The position numbers and the translations under genes are program-made. Below, one piece after another: positions 12,379-23,876 of a stretch of 64,000 bases of DNA. The stretch comes from Pyrenochaeta sp. MPI-SDFR-AT-0127 (lineage: Eukaryota; Ascomycota; Dothideomycetes; Pleosporales; Cucurbitariaceae), in the NCBI GenBank assembly GCA_020747015.1, contig JAGTJM010000050.1, positions 1 through 64,000 on the forward strand. Direction: 5' to 3'. Under the pieces are notes generated by a model. The model was not told where the DNA came from. It searched no databases and saw nothing but the letters and a program-made list of their open reading frames with translations. Within the stretch, counting starts at the first letter, position 1. The number at the start of each line of letters is the position of its first letter.

Positions 12379-14874
12379 ATGGTGCAGTTGACTTTCATTC
12401 TTTCCCTGCTTGCAGGCGCAGCTGTTGCTCAGCTTGCCGAGAGCAACCTCAAGACTCACGTGGGAAGCCTTCCGCTCTCCTCATCATTCAACCCTATCAA
12501 GGAATCCTACTGGACCGGATTACCTCATCATCGCCGCACGCCTTTTGCGGTCTCGCCCGATGGCAAGTCGGCATATCTTGCATACCTCGACGCTTCCGAA
12601 ACAAATGTCCACGTTCAGCAAGTCGACCCTTCAACCTTTGCTGCTGTAGGCACAGCTGTCACCATCACTGGAGGAAAGGAAGCCGGTGGACTCGTGGCAC
12701 ACAACGATGGCTTTGCTCTGCTCACGAACGAGGTCATGCCCTCCGGTACCGCTAATGCCCCCCCTGGCAGCACTCCCGTCGCTGTTCTCTACCGCTACAC
12801 TGGTGGCAAGCAAACCTTCAAGACATGGCTAGGTGGCCCAGACAACGACTCCAACGCATCCCCCGATTTGAATGGCGACCTCGCTTATTCCGAGGCGTCT
12901 GGCCTATATGGTGCTTATTTCGTCGTTACTGCTTACTCTGGTTGGGCCTCTGGCCATTTCGGTGACGCTATCCAGTATGTCAACAAGGCTGGAAAGGTTG
13001 AGAAGATCGCCGGTGCCAGCTCTAGCTGGGGTTGTTCACACAACACTGGTATTGCGTTCGAGGCTGCCGATTCTGCCCCCTTCGCTAGTCTCTGCTCTGA
13101 GGATCAAGGTGCTATTTGGTTGAACACTGGAGATTCTGGCATGTCCAAGAGTGGTGTCAAGGTATCCAACGAGAATGTTCAGAACGGCGCTGGTAACGAG
13201 GCTATGGGTGGCATGTCGGGTTCTTACAGCAGTCTCGCACGTTTCATTGGTAGCGACTCTTACATCTTCTCCTGGGTATCTCGTGGTGCCAAGGATCTGA
13301 CCACCAATGACTGGATGGGCAGCGGCTACACCAAATCCGTCAACCGTACTGTTAACCGCAATGTTGCTATTGCTACCTTCTCCGACAAGAAGACACTCAA
13401 TGGTGAACAAGCTACCTCCGCGCTTGGTGGTGATGGTGACAAGCAAGTTAACTGGATCACCACCGGCTCCGCTGATTGCCAGAACGCTCACGTTGCGGCT
13501 TTCGACGGCTCTAACGCTATTGTCACCTGGGAAGAGATCGCAAACCCCAAGTGCGAGTTCATCGCTATGGGTTGCAAGGGTGCTTTCACTGGTTCGTACT
13601 TCCAGCTCGTCAAGGACGGAAAGAAGGTTGGAACTCCCGTCAAATCCATGGATGTGTACGTTGCTGGTGACATGGTCACCATGAGCGATGGTCGTGTTTG
13701 CTGGCCATACGTTGACATGGACTGGACTCTCGATGGCCCAGTCCGCAACCCTGCAAGTGTCAAGGCAATCAGCTTTGCATGCATGGGTCTCAATGGTGCC
13801 GGTGGATCTACTACACCCCCAGCTTCCTCTGCTCAAGTCTCTTCGGCAGCTCCAGCTGCTAGCTCCGCTGCCCCCGCTCAGTCTTCTCCAGCAGCTGAGT
13901 CGCCCGTTCCCGTTGAGGAGGTTGCTCAATCTACTGGCGTGCCCATCGTCATTGACACCAGCGCCGCGGCTGCCCCCACCCCTGCCCCAGTCGACTCTGC
14001 ACTTCCTACCTTCGAGATTGTGACTTCGGGTGCTACCATCGACCCTCCCACCACGCCAGCTCCCGCACCTGTACCTACTTCCGCTCCTGTAGACGATGAT
14101 CAACCTGCTCCCTATGAGTCCGTCCCGATCCCAGCGTCTGAGTCATTCGACGCAACTGAGGCTCCTGTATTCAGCACTGATGTTCCTGCGGGCTCTGCCG
14201 CCCCAGTGTACTCTAGCACACCTTGCTCATCTGAGGTTGAACCAACTGAGGCGCCCGAGTACCCTGGAGAAGATGTTCCGGGTGAGGTTCTAAGCAGCGC
14301 TCTCCCTGTCGAGACGCCCGCTCCCGAAGTCCCTGAAGTTCCGGCTGCTTCAACACCTTACTCCCCAAGCGAAACTGCCTCCGATAAGGTGCCATCAAAC
14401 GGAGAGGCTACCCCCGAAGTACCCGCAGCCACTCCTGCCCCAGTCGAGACACCTGCTCCTCAGCCTGACGAGGAGGAGACTCCTTGCACTGAAGGCGAAC
14501 CCGAGGCAACCGGTACACCTCTCGATGCCGAGCTTCCAACCGGCACCGCTCTGCCCACTGAACTTCCTCCCTACCCCACCGGCACTGGCTCTCCTGCCCT
14601 ACCCGTCTCCCCAACTGGTACTGGTCGCCCTGGTAAGGGCCGCCCAGGTCGCGGTAAGGGCCGTCCCGGCTACGGTTGGGGTCGTCCTCGCCCTTCTGGA
14701 TTCTGGCCCAGCCGTGGTGCTCCTCAACCAACTGGAACTGGACCTCGCCCTGGTGCAGGATTCCAGCCCGAGAAGTACGATTGGGGTCTAGTCAAGGGTG
14801 CGGCGAAGAGCACTCCTTGCACGCTTGAGACCAGGGTCAGGCCCACGGCTACTGGTGCTGCGCTTGTCCGCTAA
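12379..14874 (+). CDS. Secreted protein with propeller-like domain and long Pro/Thr-rich tail
   Basis: A single exon of 831 codons starts with a clear signal peptide (MVQLTFILSLLAGAAVAQ). Residues ~30-470 form a Gly/Asp/Ser-rich globular part with repeated short strands (FAVSPDGKSAYLAYLDA, VAHNDGFALLTNEV, GDMVTMSDGRVCWPYVDMDW) reminiscent of a beta-propeller. No named family is certain. Residues ~475-740 are low-complexity Ala/Pro/Ser/Thr/Glu sequence likely to be heavily O-glycosylated. A basic Gly/Arg/Pro run (GRPGKGRPGRGKGRPGYG) follows near residue 755. There is no C-terminal hydrophobic anchor. Codons are strongly biased towards C-ending forms, suggesting high expression. I infer an extracellular or wall-bound protein. 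Confidence 0.85.
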   Translation: MVQLTFILSLLAGAAVAQLAESNLKTHVGSLPLSSSFNPIKESYWTGLPHHRRTPFAVSPDGKSAYLAYLDASETNVHVQQVDPSTFAAVGTAVTITGGKEAGGLVAHNDGFALLTNEVMPSGTANAPPGSTPVAVLYRYTGGKQTFKTWLGGPDNDSNASPDLNGDLAYSEASGLYGAYFVVTAYSGWASGHFGDAIQYVNKAGKVEKIAGASSSWGCSHNTGIAFEAADSAPFASLCSEDQGAIWLNTGDSGMSKSGVKVSNENVQNGAGNEAMGGMSGSYSSLARFIGSDSYIFSWVSRGAKDLTTNDWMGSGYTKSVNRTVNRNVAIATFSDKKTLNGEQATSALGGDGDKQVNWITTGSADCQNAHVAAFDGSNAIVTWEEIANPKCEFIAMGCKGAFTGSYFQLVKDGKKVGTPVKSMDVYVAGDMVTMSDGRVCWPYVDMDWTLDGPVRNPASVKAISFACMGLNGAGGSTTPPASSAQVSSAAPAASSAAPAQSSPAAESPVPVEEVAQSTGVPIVIDTSAAAAPTPAPVDSALPTFEIVTSGATIDPPTTPAPAPVPTSAPVDDDQPAPYESVPIPASESFDATEAPVFSTDVPAGSAAPVYSSTPCSSEVEPTEAPEYPGEDVPGEVLSSALPVETPAPEVPEVPAASTPYSPSETASDKVPSNGEATPEVPAATPAPVETPAPQPDEEETPCTEGEPEATGTPLDAELPTGTALPTELPPYPTGTGSPALPVSPTGTGRPGKGRPGRGKGRPGYGWGRPRPSGFWPSRGAPQPTGTGPRPGAGFQPEKYDWGLVKGAAKSTPCTLETRVRPTATGAALVR

Positions 14875-15345
14875 GAAATCAATCTTGCTAGCAGAAGCGT
14901 GATTGAGGCGGATGTGAGTTTCTAGGTGATGCTTGTGGGGAGTCTTTCTTCTTCTATTGTACCGTTTTATTCATCTTGTATGTATATACTTCAATTTCCT
15001 CATGCCTCCGGGTGGGGCGCACAAAAGATAGCAATAACGCTTACGACCCTTTTACGTACACTGGAGTTGTGCTTAGTCGTATTGGCAACTTGGTTCCCTT
15101 GACGTGATGTTAAATTACGCTACCCTGTGACCCCATGTTGTTACCACTCTGTCGGGAGCAGATCTCATAATCTCCGCTTCAAGACCAATTACGCGATAGC
15201 TGGTGCCTTCTAATTTTATTTTCATTCGTCTTTAGATCGTAGGAGAGCAGTGCGGGCTGTGCCGGGTTGCTATGATGATCCAGAACCTCAGTCGAGTGCT
15301 GAGCACCAACACAGATATGGATTAGGAACCTTTGAGTTACTGTCA
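14875..15345. other. Convergent intergenic region
   Basis: The 3' ends of the plus-strand secreted-protein gene and the minus-strand DUF3176 gene meet here. No ORF or repeat was seen. Confidence 0.5.
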
Positions 15346-17702
15346 TCACTCTTTCTCTAGCCTCAATCGCCCCTGATCATCGTTTGCAAAGACCGCTCGA
15401 ATTGTCTTCGCTTGCTTCTCCAACGCACGATACGTGACCTTACCATCCTCGCTATCCAGAGCCGTCGGAGTGGCTTCATTCCACTCGCCTCCGGCACGAG
15501 ACAACACCGCCAACACCGAAGTTTTGAACAAGTATGCCTTCTTCCGACTTTCAAATATCGTGAGAACAAGGAAAAGAACAGAAAGAGTGGCGAGTGTCAA
15601 TGGCATCGTCATCCACCACCACCTCACATGAACATAGGTTTCCGGGCCGTAGGCTTCTGTGGATACGTTTTCTGCATGAGGGTTGAGAGGACTGCGTAGG
15701 ATTGTCGTAAGCGCACTGGCGAAGCGCGTGAATAGCTCAGGCCAATCTTTGGGACGGACTTGGTGGTTGAAGTCGTACACACCCTGCTCTGTTCGCACGG
15801 CGATACTGTGGAACATGTGTACTAAGGATCCACGGGATTGATTGCCAATGGTGAACTGCTGATCGAGAATACCTTTTGCGGTATAAACATAGTTCGGGTC
15901 ATCGTGGAGGGGTGATTGACGCTCATCCACGACGAGGGGTATATGTTCGGTTGAATCTGTTGATGTACGGCCATTGTTGACAGCGAGTTTGGTATACCGC
16001 TGGGCACAAAGATTGAGCTGGCAGTGGGAGATCGTGCCATTGATCTCACCGGTATTTTCGAGATTTCGAAACAAAGTCAAGTCACTGCTAGATGTAAAGC
16101 AAGTTGCTTTGGTGAGCTGCATGAAGGCCTGTGGATCCGTCTCGTGATATGCTCGTGATTGTAAAAGTGACAGCCTGGCATTATTCCATGCGTCATAAAT
16201 GCAAAATCGAAAGCCCTCAGGGTCGTAGACCTCTTCATCTCCACTTATATCCGAAGCTCCGGTCCCATAAGCAAGCAAAGGAGAGGAGTCGGTATAAATT
16301 GAGCCATGGCTTTTCCCAAGCTGCGCATATGTCAAGATTGTCAGAGTAGATGAATTATCAATTCTCTTTGTACAATTCACCTGGACTTGTGCCTCTATAC
16401 TTGTGTTCAGAAGTCTTTGTTTGGCGAATCGGATGAATTTCGTACGATCCGTGAAGGTTCTACCTCCCTGCCTTTTCACAAAGGTCTCTGATTGCGGTTC
16501 TTCGATAGGCAACGATTCATCAACAAAAACTTCTCCCTCAAAATTGACTTCTTCCTCGGTAGAAGGCTCGACTATCGGAACTTCGACCAGCTCATATATA
16601 CAGTCATCAAAGTCACTTCCTGTGACCTGGTACGTGTCACAGTGGGAACAAACGGCGAGCGATGTAGAGTCTGGCAGTCGACAGTCTGTGGTTGGGCAAT
16701 GCCCATTTGTAATTGTATCAAATGGCTGATTAAGAAGAGCGCTGGTGATGCCCATGACTATAGGTTCGTACACTGACTATGGTCAGATACCGATATGGAT
16801 CTCGATTGGCAGGCATACTCACATTTCTCTCCCGCTGAAGTCCACCATTTGCTACTGGCATTCTGTACTGCCACATCTGTCCACGCATGGGCGACACCAA
16901 TTGAGCCGTTGGAGTTCTGTAACTGGCTTTGCCGAGAGCGATACTGAATAACTTGCTGCGCGAATGGTTCGAAAGCAAGCATTAGGATAGTGGCGATTGC
17001 TCCAATAGTGCCAAGAATTGCTTTCCCTTTAATCTTCCATAAGAACCGACATGCACCCCATGGGCCTCGGCTCGCTGAGTCAAATGACTGAAAGTGATCT
17101 AGGCGTTTCTTCTTTTCGAAGTATGACCACTTGAGCTGGCCCAAACATTCCGCTAGGGGTACTAGGAGAGAGGACCGGGCAATTGTGGAAAAGATTGCGA
17201 CGAGGGAGTTGGGTTGAATGGCTGATGTCCTCCATTTAGAAAGTGGCTTCCCATCCATGGAAGCAAGGATTGCGACAATGAGGACGGTAGAAATCAACCC
17301 AAGCAATGCGGCCAACACTTCCCACCACCAGAGAAATCGGAGGACTGAGTGGAAGCGGTGTTTCTTGGGAATATTTTCATCCAGATTGATGTCTTTCTTT
17401 GATTCGCTGTGACTACTATTGGGAATTGTTCTATGGCTTCCGCGCGACGAGTTCTGTCTCTCTGAAGTTCTTCTAGCTATGGGCTCTATGTTATTTTGCG
17501 CTGGCTGCGGTGTCGAGTGATATTTGTCGATATCAACATTATTGTCATGGTTTAGAGGTATACCTCCAGGATCACTGGGATCAGGTTGTACCCGCTCTAT
17601 AGGGCTTAGGTCGATAGCGTTCAGGTTGACTGGCTCTCGTTCGATATGGCTGTAATCAATGTTGCTTAGGAAAGACTCGGTGAGAAATCTGTCGTCAGAC
17701 AT
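15346..17702 (-). CDS. DUF3176-family membrane protein
   Basis: Exons 17702-16823 and 16772-15346 join over a 49-nt intron (GTGAGT, CAG) to 768 codons. After ~115 polar residues come transmembrane segments WWWEVLAALLGLISTVLIVA, SLVAIFSTIARSSLLVPLAE and AILGTIGAIATILMLAFEPF. They surround the family signature LKWSYF and FDSASRGPWGACRFLW. A long Cys-containing region presumably lies outside the membrane (CPTTDC, CSHCDTYQVTGSDFDDC, CFTSSSD, CQLNLCAQ). The last span is WWWMTMPLTLATLSVLFLVL, followed by a cytoplasmic tail. This layout is standard for fungal DUF3176 proteins, often expanded in Pleosporales. Their role is unknown. The start Met is the first in the open frame and is preceded by AT-rich non-coding DNA. 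Confidence 0.92.
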
Positions 17703-18966
17703 GGAGCTAGTTAGATTTTGAAGTACTTGAGTTTGAATTGTAGTAGAATTTCACGACAGAAGAATGGTGGTTAATCAAAGTTGGGGGCAGCTTGACGTAC
17801 GTCGGCACAATATTAACATATGAGGCCAATGCCCTCAGCCTCCTCCGCCGAGATATAACAAGAAGAGCAGATTTATGTTCTCAATGAGTTGTGGTCAGGA
17901 ATGATGGCTATGCTTTTGTCGAATGTATGACAACCGAGCCTGTCCATCCAAGCTGCGCTATCTTTGTCGTGCAGGCCAGGCTTTTCATATACGTTGAAGT
18001 GCAACAGCGTTACAAGCCCTTGATTGTACAGCCCACAGTGTGACGAACCTAGCGAAACAAATGGAGGGCGAGGCAGGCAGAAATCCGATTAAAGTCATTG
18101 CTCATTCCAGTGTACCATCGTACACAGCTTTGTGGCACCATTTCAGTCTCTCGTACTAGGCTGTGCAGAAGGCTGACGTTGGAACACAAAAGAGTTCAGT
18201 TTATCTGGGCACTGTAAAACAATTTTCGTGGATTTGCAGTAAGTGGAAGTTTCTTGGCTTTGAGTTAATGCGGGCAGTTGTTGTGCACAAGAAAGAGTTT
18301 CAACAGCTCTTAGGTAGGACTTACAATGGCCAGGGTACCCAAAGCAAGGCTGACCGCAAGCGCGAGTTGTATTATGTGGCATTGATGCAACAACTACGCA
18401 TTGATGTCTGTAAATGACAGCCGATAGTGATTGGAAAGAAGAAAGGTGGGGAAAGTGTGTGTTAGTCAGCTACTGAAGCAAAATACGCATCTTTGGGAAC
18501 ATACAAACCCCATTGCTCCTTCAATTCTGTTACCATCGATCCATTGCCGCACTTGAGATGCAGCTCATCTCGCATATCGACTCTTATGCTACTCTTCGGG
18601 AGACGATTCGTGTGTTCACAAGCTAGCTCAAGCCACAGATCAGCCACGCCAGTCTCAGAATCTCAAAGATGTGCGAGCTTGTGTGCGCCCCCTCCTTGGC
18701 TTCAAAGTTTCCTGCACCCGTATCCCGCATTCAGACCTCAAATCAGGCATCGCGCGGTGTGGCTATTGGCATGGATCGACGGCGTGAGGCTTGCATCCCG
18801 CATTTGTAACCGAAAAGAAAGGAGAACAAAATGCCAGTGAATGTGAAGGCCTCTTTAGACCTGCGAAGCCATACTGGAATCCTTCACAGCTCGACTATGA
18901 GTTTGTAGCTCCTAGACGTGAGATTGGCTCATTAGATCGTGTGGTTCGGCCTCATAGCCCGTCGTC
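17703..18966. other. 1.3-kb divergent spacer with a doubtful small spliced gene
   Basis: Between the DUF3176 and CFEM genes. On the minus strand, 18647-18143 shows tidy splice signals: GTATGT, a GCTGACTAAC branch site and TTTACAG, then a second GTAAGT. Open frames around them would give a short Cys-containing peptide. I could not build a reading frame with a convincing ATG, because an in-frame TGA precedes the first exon. It may be a small gene, a spliced non-coding RNA or chance. Confidence 0.25.
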
Positions 18967-20113
18967 ATGAGGTTTGGCAAGCGGTTGTCATTTTGGCTGA
19001 TTGCCGCGACTGAATTGGTCGCGGCACAATCGCTATCCCCTTGCGCAGTATGTAGCGTTTTGGCTTCCACTGAAAGAGAATACATACTGATGGTGGTTGT
19101 AGCAAACATGTGTTGGCCAGACAAGAACGAGGTGCAAGTCGACAGACTATGCCTGCGCATGTCTCGACATCAAGTACATCTTCAAGCTCACAACCTGCAT
19201 CGAGCGATCCTGCGATGCTGCTGAGACTCACGACGCGACTTGGTATCTTTCGTCACTCTGCAACGAAGCCGGCGTGCATCTACACTGTCTGCAATCTTCG
19301 GACTGCCACTCGTCGTCTGCTGCGGAGCAAGTTCAATTAGAATTGCGCAACAACTACCCCATCGAAGAACGACAAATTGACGCGTCATTCTCACAACGCC
19401 TCCCTACTGCCTCAGCAACGATTCGATCTACGCGGCCCGCGAGCACTGTAGCATCAACGAGCACTGCTAGTTCTGTAGCGGGTCCCAATAGTAGCCGTGA
19501 AGGGGGAGGTAGTGGGAGTGGGGGCCTCTCTACACAAGCTAAGGTTGGGATTGGTCTGGGGGTTCCGATTGGAGTACTTTCAGTCGTGGGAGCGATTATA
19601 TTGGCATTTTGGTTTGGACGAAAGTCTAAACAGGAGAAGATTGCTGCCGCAGCAGCGAACCCGCAGCAGCCGGTCTATTCTGGACAACCCCACATGATGG
19701 CGCCACAAGGAGGAATGTCGCAGATGCAACAGCCAGAAGTGAAACCATATTTTAGCCAACAGGGCGGACCAGCTGAGCTCTCCCAGAACGCACAGTACAT
19801 CGGGCATGAAATGCCAACGAAGGGAGGAAATACGATCGAGATGCCAGCAAGTCATACGCCAGGCCCATATTCGGTACCGGTTTATGGACCATCACCACCG
19901 CCAGGGTATATCACTCCACAACAGGCGTATGCTCAGCCCCAACCTATACAGCCTCACCAACAGTACTACCCACCCCCTCAACAACCTGCGACATCAGTGC
20001 CAGCGCAAACAGAACAAGTGCAATATCCCGCACCAGGTCAGCAGTGGTCACAGCCGAATCCCGGGCCGGTGGAGTTACCGGAGAGAAAGAAAACCCCAAA
20101 TATGTACGAGTAA
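18967..20113 (+). CDS. CFEM-domain surface protein with one transmembrane span
   Basis: Exons 18967-19047 and 19103-20113 (intron GTATGT...GTAG, 55 nt) give 363 codons. A signal peptide (residues 1-21) precedes a CFEM domain with exactly eight cysteines at about 26, 30, 38, 45, 47, 59, 64 and 80. They include the hallmark YACACLD and the Asp before the central pair (D42). A Ser/Thr/Gly stalk leads to a transmembrane helix at ~175-198 (GIGLGVPIGVLSVVGAIILA), followed by the basic stop RKSKQEK. A long Pro/Gln-rich cytoplasmic tail ends the protein. CFEM domains bind haem or act at the host interface in various fungi. The TM-plus-tail form resembles receptor or sensor types rather than GPI haemophores. 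The ligand is unknown. Confidence 0.92.
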
Positions 20114-20451
20114 CCTAGAAAGAGTGAGCGATCGCAAATTTCGGGACTCGATTTAGATCATAACCATGAATATAATGCTCCACAACAAGTTTCAATCATA
20201 TCGCACGTGAGAACGCGTGGCTGCGATCGGTTGCGCTCATATACGTGGTACATTAAAGCGCTAGTTTTTGTCGATTATATGGGCTCCTACACTCTCATAA
20301 GTGTTAGGCTTCTTAACCATGTACGACTTGCAATTCGGCTTGGATAGTATTGCCATATGTCATTGGAGCCTTAAATGGCTAAAGCGCTATTAGATTGTCG
20401 ACCTCATGGGGACACGCATTCTTTGCTTCGAAATAGAATGGTAGGACTACG
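20114..20451. other. Convergent spacer
   Basis: A 338-bp stretch between the CFEM and kinase-TPR genes, both ending here. No features seen. Confidence 0.5.
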
Positions 20452-23400
20452 TTAATTACTGACCGAAACTTTCTCCAACTTCCACCCCGTCAATGCTTCA
20501 AGAGACATCATTGTGTATGGATGCTCAGAGCCGAGAACTTGTTCACGTAGCTGGTGGCATGTCTCCATCAATGAAATCGCCTCTTCGTCACGATCCTGCG
20601 CCTTCCATGTGGATGCCAAATTATTCATGCTGATCAATGTGGTTGGATGCTCCGCACCAAGTGTCTCCAAGCTCGTCCTCAGCACTTGCTCCTCTAGCTC
20701 TTCTGCCTCTATCCACCGGCTCTGACTTCGATAAATTGAGGCTAGATTAGCCATGCTAGCTAGTGTCGAAGGATGCTCTGCCCCAAGCACTTTTAAGCTC
20801 GTCTCCATTACCTGTTTTAATATCCTGACTGCTTCGTTCCATTGGCTATGGTTGCAAAGCGTCATTGCCAGGTTGGTCAGGCTATGCAGTGTAGAAGGAT
20901 GTTCAGCTCCAAACACCTTCACGCTTAACGCCGTTGATTGCCGTCCGAGCTCTTCAGCTTCCTCCCATCGCTCTTGTTTTTGGTACATAGTAACCAAGTC
21001 ATTAACGCTTTTTAGTGTGTCTTGATGCTCCGCGCCTATTACCCTTTTTCTCATCTCTATCACCTGCACTAGTAGCTCTTCTCCTTTTTCCCATTGGCCC
21101 TGGTCTTGATACACTGAGGCTAGACTATCCATACTAGCCAGCGTAGAAGGATGTTCTGCGCCTAGCACCCTTAGGCTCGTCTCCATGATTTGCACATATA
21201 ACGCAACTGCCCCTGCCCACTGGCCTTGGTCTTGGTATGTCGAGGCGAGATTTTTGATGCTAATAATTGTGTCTGGATGCTCTGCACCTTTTACCCGCGT
21301 GCTTATCTCTATCACTTGCACCAAAACCTCTTCTGCTTCCTTCCACCGGCTCTGATACTGGTATGTTAAGGCGAGGTTGTTCATACTGTTCAGCGTTGAA
21401 GCATGCTCTTCACCGAGAAAAGACTTTTTTGTTTGAACTATTTGCACGAACAGTTCTTCTGCTTCCTTCCAACGGCTCTGGCTTAAGTATGTTGACGCCA
21501 GGCTATTCATGCTATTTAGCGTAGAAGAATGCCGCAGGCCAAAAATCTTCATTCTTGTCTCTAACACTTGCGCGCCTAGCTCTTCTGCTTCCTTCCACCG
21601 ACCTTGGTCATGATACGTCAATACCAGGTTGGCCATAGCGGTTATCGTAGAGGGATGGTCCTTTCCAAGCACTCTTAAGCTTGTTTTCAGTTGCTGCATT
21701 CCTAGCTCTTCTGACTCCTTCCACCGGCCCTGGTCGCGATAGATTAAGGCAAGGGTGTTCATGCTGTCGAGTGTATGGTGATGCTCTTCACCAAGCGAAC
21801 TTGTACTCGCCTCTACTACTTGAACAAGTAGCTCTTCTGCCTCCTTCCACCGGCCCTGCATTCTATACGTTGAAGCTAGGCTACTCATACTGCTTAGTGT
21901 AATGTGATGCTCTTTACCGAGTGTCTTCCTCCTCACTTCCATCACTTGTACCTTTAATCGTTCTGCGTCCTCCCATCGACCTTGCCCTTGATACACTGAG
22001 GCCAAGTTGCTCATACTGGTAAGGGTAGATCTCGCTTCCGCGCCGAAGACCCTCTCGAATGTCGCTATCATCTGCATTAGCAGCTCTTCAACCTCTTCCC
22101 AGCGCTCCCCAGCGTCATAGAGCCATGATAACATGTGCAAATGGTACATCAATATCCTGCTATCTTCCCCAGCAAAATACCTTATATCCTCGATTTCCCG
22201 CTTGATCTCCGCCTCGGCCTCTTTTAATTTGCCACTTGCGCGGTATGGATCGGCGAGGTCAGTGAAGAGGATGTCGTCTTGAGTAATCAGAGCAGCGTAA
22301 GCCGTATACCTGTACTCTTTTGTATGCATCTTTTGTACATTAACTTCTTGTAGTATTTCTTCAAGTTCCTTTAGTGTTCTCCCGCTCTTGTTGAGTGACC
22401 TCCCCAAGCTTTTCTCATCCCTGGCACCGCCAAAGCCAATGTGATAGCAGATCGCAAGCTGGAAAGCAACGTTTAAGCCAACATCAACATGTTCTCGGCT
22501 TTCTAGCAAACGTCGGATATGCCGTCGCACGCGATAGTCTGCTTGGTAAAGGGGTTCAATAGACGGCATGATCTGTATGCGTTAGTCATTGGTGTAGAAA
22601 ATAGACAGTCATTCTGACCTCGAAATTACACTCGACTACCTGGATTTTGTCATTTTCATGGTCGAATGTACTAGAATAAACCCTATGCAACGTTTTAGTT
22701 CTAGCTGGGTACAGAAAAGTGTAATGTTCGCAGCTTACCGATCTGGAGCCAGGAGTATGAGCCACTTTTGCAGACACGCATCACGCTGGTGCAAGTTACA
22801 GGCCAATGTTGCGCGGAAGAAACATACAAGTGCTTTTTTCACCTTTTCATCGGCAACGTGCTCAGTCAGAACCAACTGTTCGGCCAGCAGCGCTAGCTTA
22901 TCGTCGCGCTTCAGCACGTCGAGCACGTGCTTGCTCGAACGCTGCTCCTTTATCTGAACGTATTGCTCCGCCCAGCGTACTTCCTCAGGCAACGGCATGG
23001 TCCCTGAGAGATAATTCTCAAATAAAACCCAAAAACAAAGCATTCCAAACGAAAAGACGTCCATCTTCCGCGCTTGGCCTGGCGTAAACCTATCGCGGTC
23101 ATGTTCGGGCGCACACCAGGGCCACGATTTTGGTATAGGAACGAGGTCGTCTTCGCTCGTGAATCGGTTTGAGTATCCAAAGTCTGTCACTCTTGCTGTG
23201 TAATCTCCATAGTCGTCCTTGAAGATCAGGACATTTTCAGGCTTGATATCTCCATGAAGCATTTCTATAACAACTTTAGTGTACCATATTGTGCAAGCAC
23301 GAACCCAAACAACGTACTATTGATATGCATGTCTGAGATGGCAATCCCAACCTCCACACAGAGCTTTAGGCGCTCAGCAAAACTTAGCTCTCGCCCGACC

Positions 23401-23876
23401 GGCAGTGTAGTGAAGTGGTATAGATCGCCGTACTGTGACTTCTCAAACACTAGAACTGGCCATACCCTATCCTCCCCGTGCTCATCTGTCGTCACATCCC
23501 AACAGACCCCTTGCAGCGCAACAATGTTTGGGTGTCGTTGGATCAGCGGGTCGCCTAGCACCATGACTTCACTAATCAAGGCACGAATAATCCTTCCCTC
23601 GGCCGTCTCCTCTCGCTGCCTATCTGACACGCACTTAAAAGCAAAGCTAGTGTGTAGATTAATCAAAGCTTCGTTGATCCTGCCAGTCGCTCCAGCGCCT
23701 ATCGGCTGCCTCGCTGCCTGCCATGTGATGGAGAGGATGTCAATCTGGAGCTTTTGGATGACGCCGAGGAAGGTGACCAAGTCGTACGGGGGAGTATCAG
23801 CCTCTTGAGGTGGTGGTAGAGAAGAATCGGAGAGGTACCGCGGCTTGAAGAAGCTGGAGTCGGAGTCGGTGGCCAT
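20452..23876 (-). CDS. Protein kinase fused to kinesin-light-chain-type TPR array
   Basis: Four exons (23876-23318, 23264-22739, 22670-22640, 22572-20452) join in frame to 1,078 codons. Exon 3 is only 31 nt and is needed to connect kinase and TPR frames; the next intron has a perfect TGACTAAC branch site. The kinase keeps the key residues: Lys81 (FAFK), a following Glu, the loop HGDIKPEN with Asp192, and Asp214 in DFG. HGD replaces the usual HRD. A linker with AFQLAICYHIGFGGARD follows, as in other fungal kinase-Sel1/TPR proteins. From about residue 546 come twelve complete 42-residue TPRs and a partial one. Such proteins are thought to belong to fungal signalling or immune-like repertoires, but function is inferred only. 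Confidence 0.88.
20539..22050 (-). repeat. Twelve tandem 126-bp coding repeats (TPR units)
   Basis: Each unit encodes 42 residues of the pattern VLGAEHPSTLxSMxNLASxY followed by QGRWKEAEELxxQVxExxxx. Unit length is constant, and the units look similar at the DNA level, for example the recurring reverse-strand text for RWKEAEEL. Homogeneous TPR arrays of this type can gain and lose units by recombination. A thirteenth, partial unit runs to the stop codon. Confidence 0.85.

Noticed and set aside
13036..14103. 355-codon minus-strand ORF opposite the large secreted protein
   Set aside because: It mirrors the codon-biased Ala/Pro/Ser/Thr sequence of the sense gene and reads as Gly/Arg/Ser-rich low complexity without a start context or domain.
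20539..22050. Regular ~126-bp repeats as a CRISPR-like or satellite array
   Set aside because: The period equals 42 codons of TPR and the frame is open throughout; this is a coding repeat in a eukaryotic gene.
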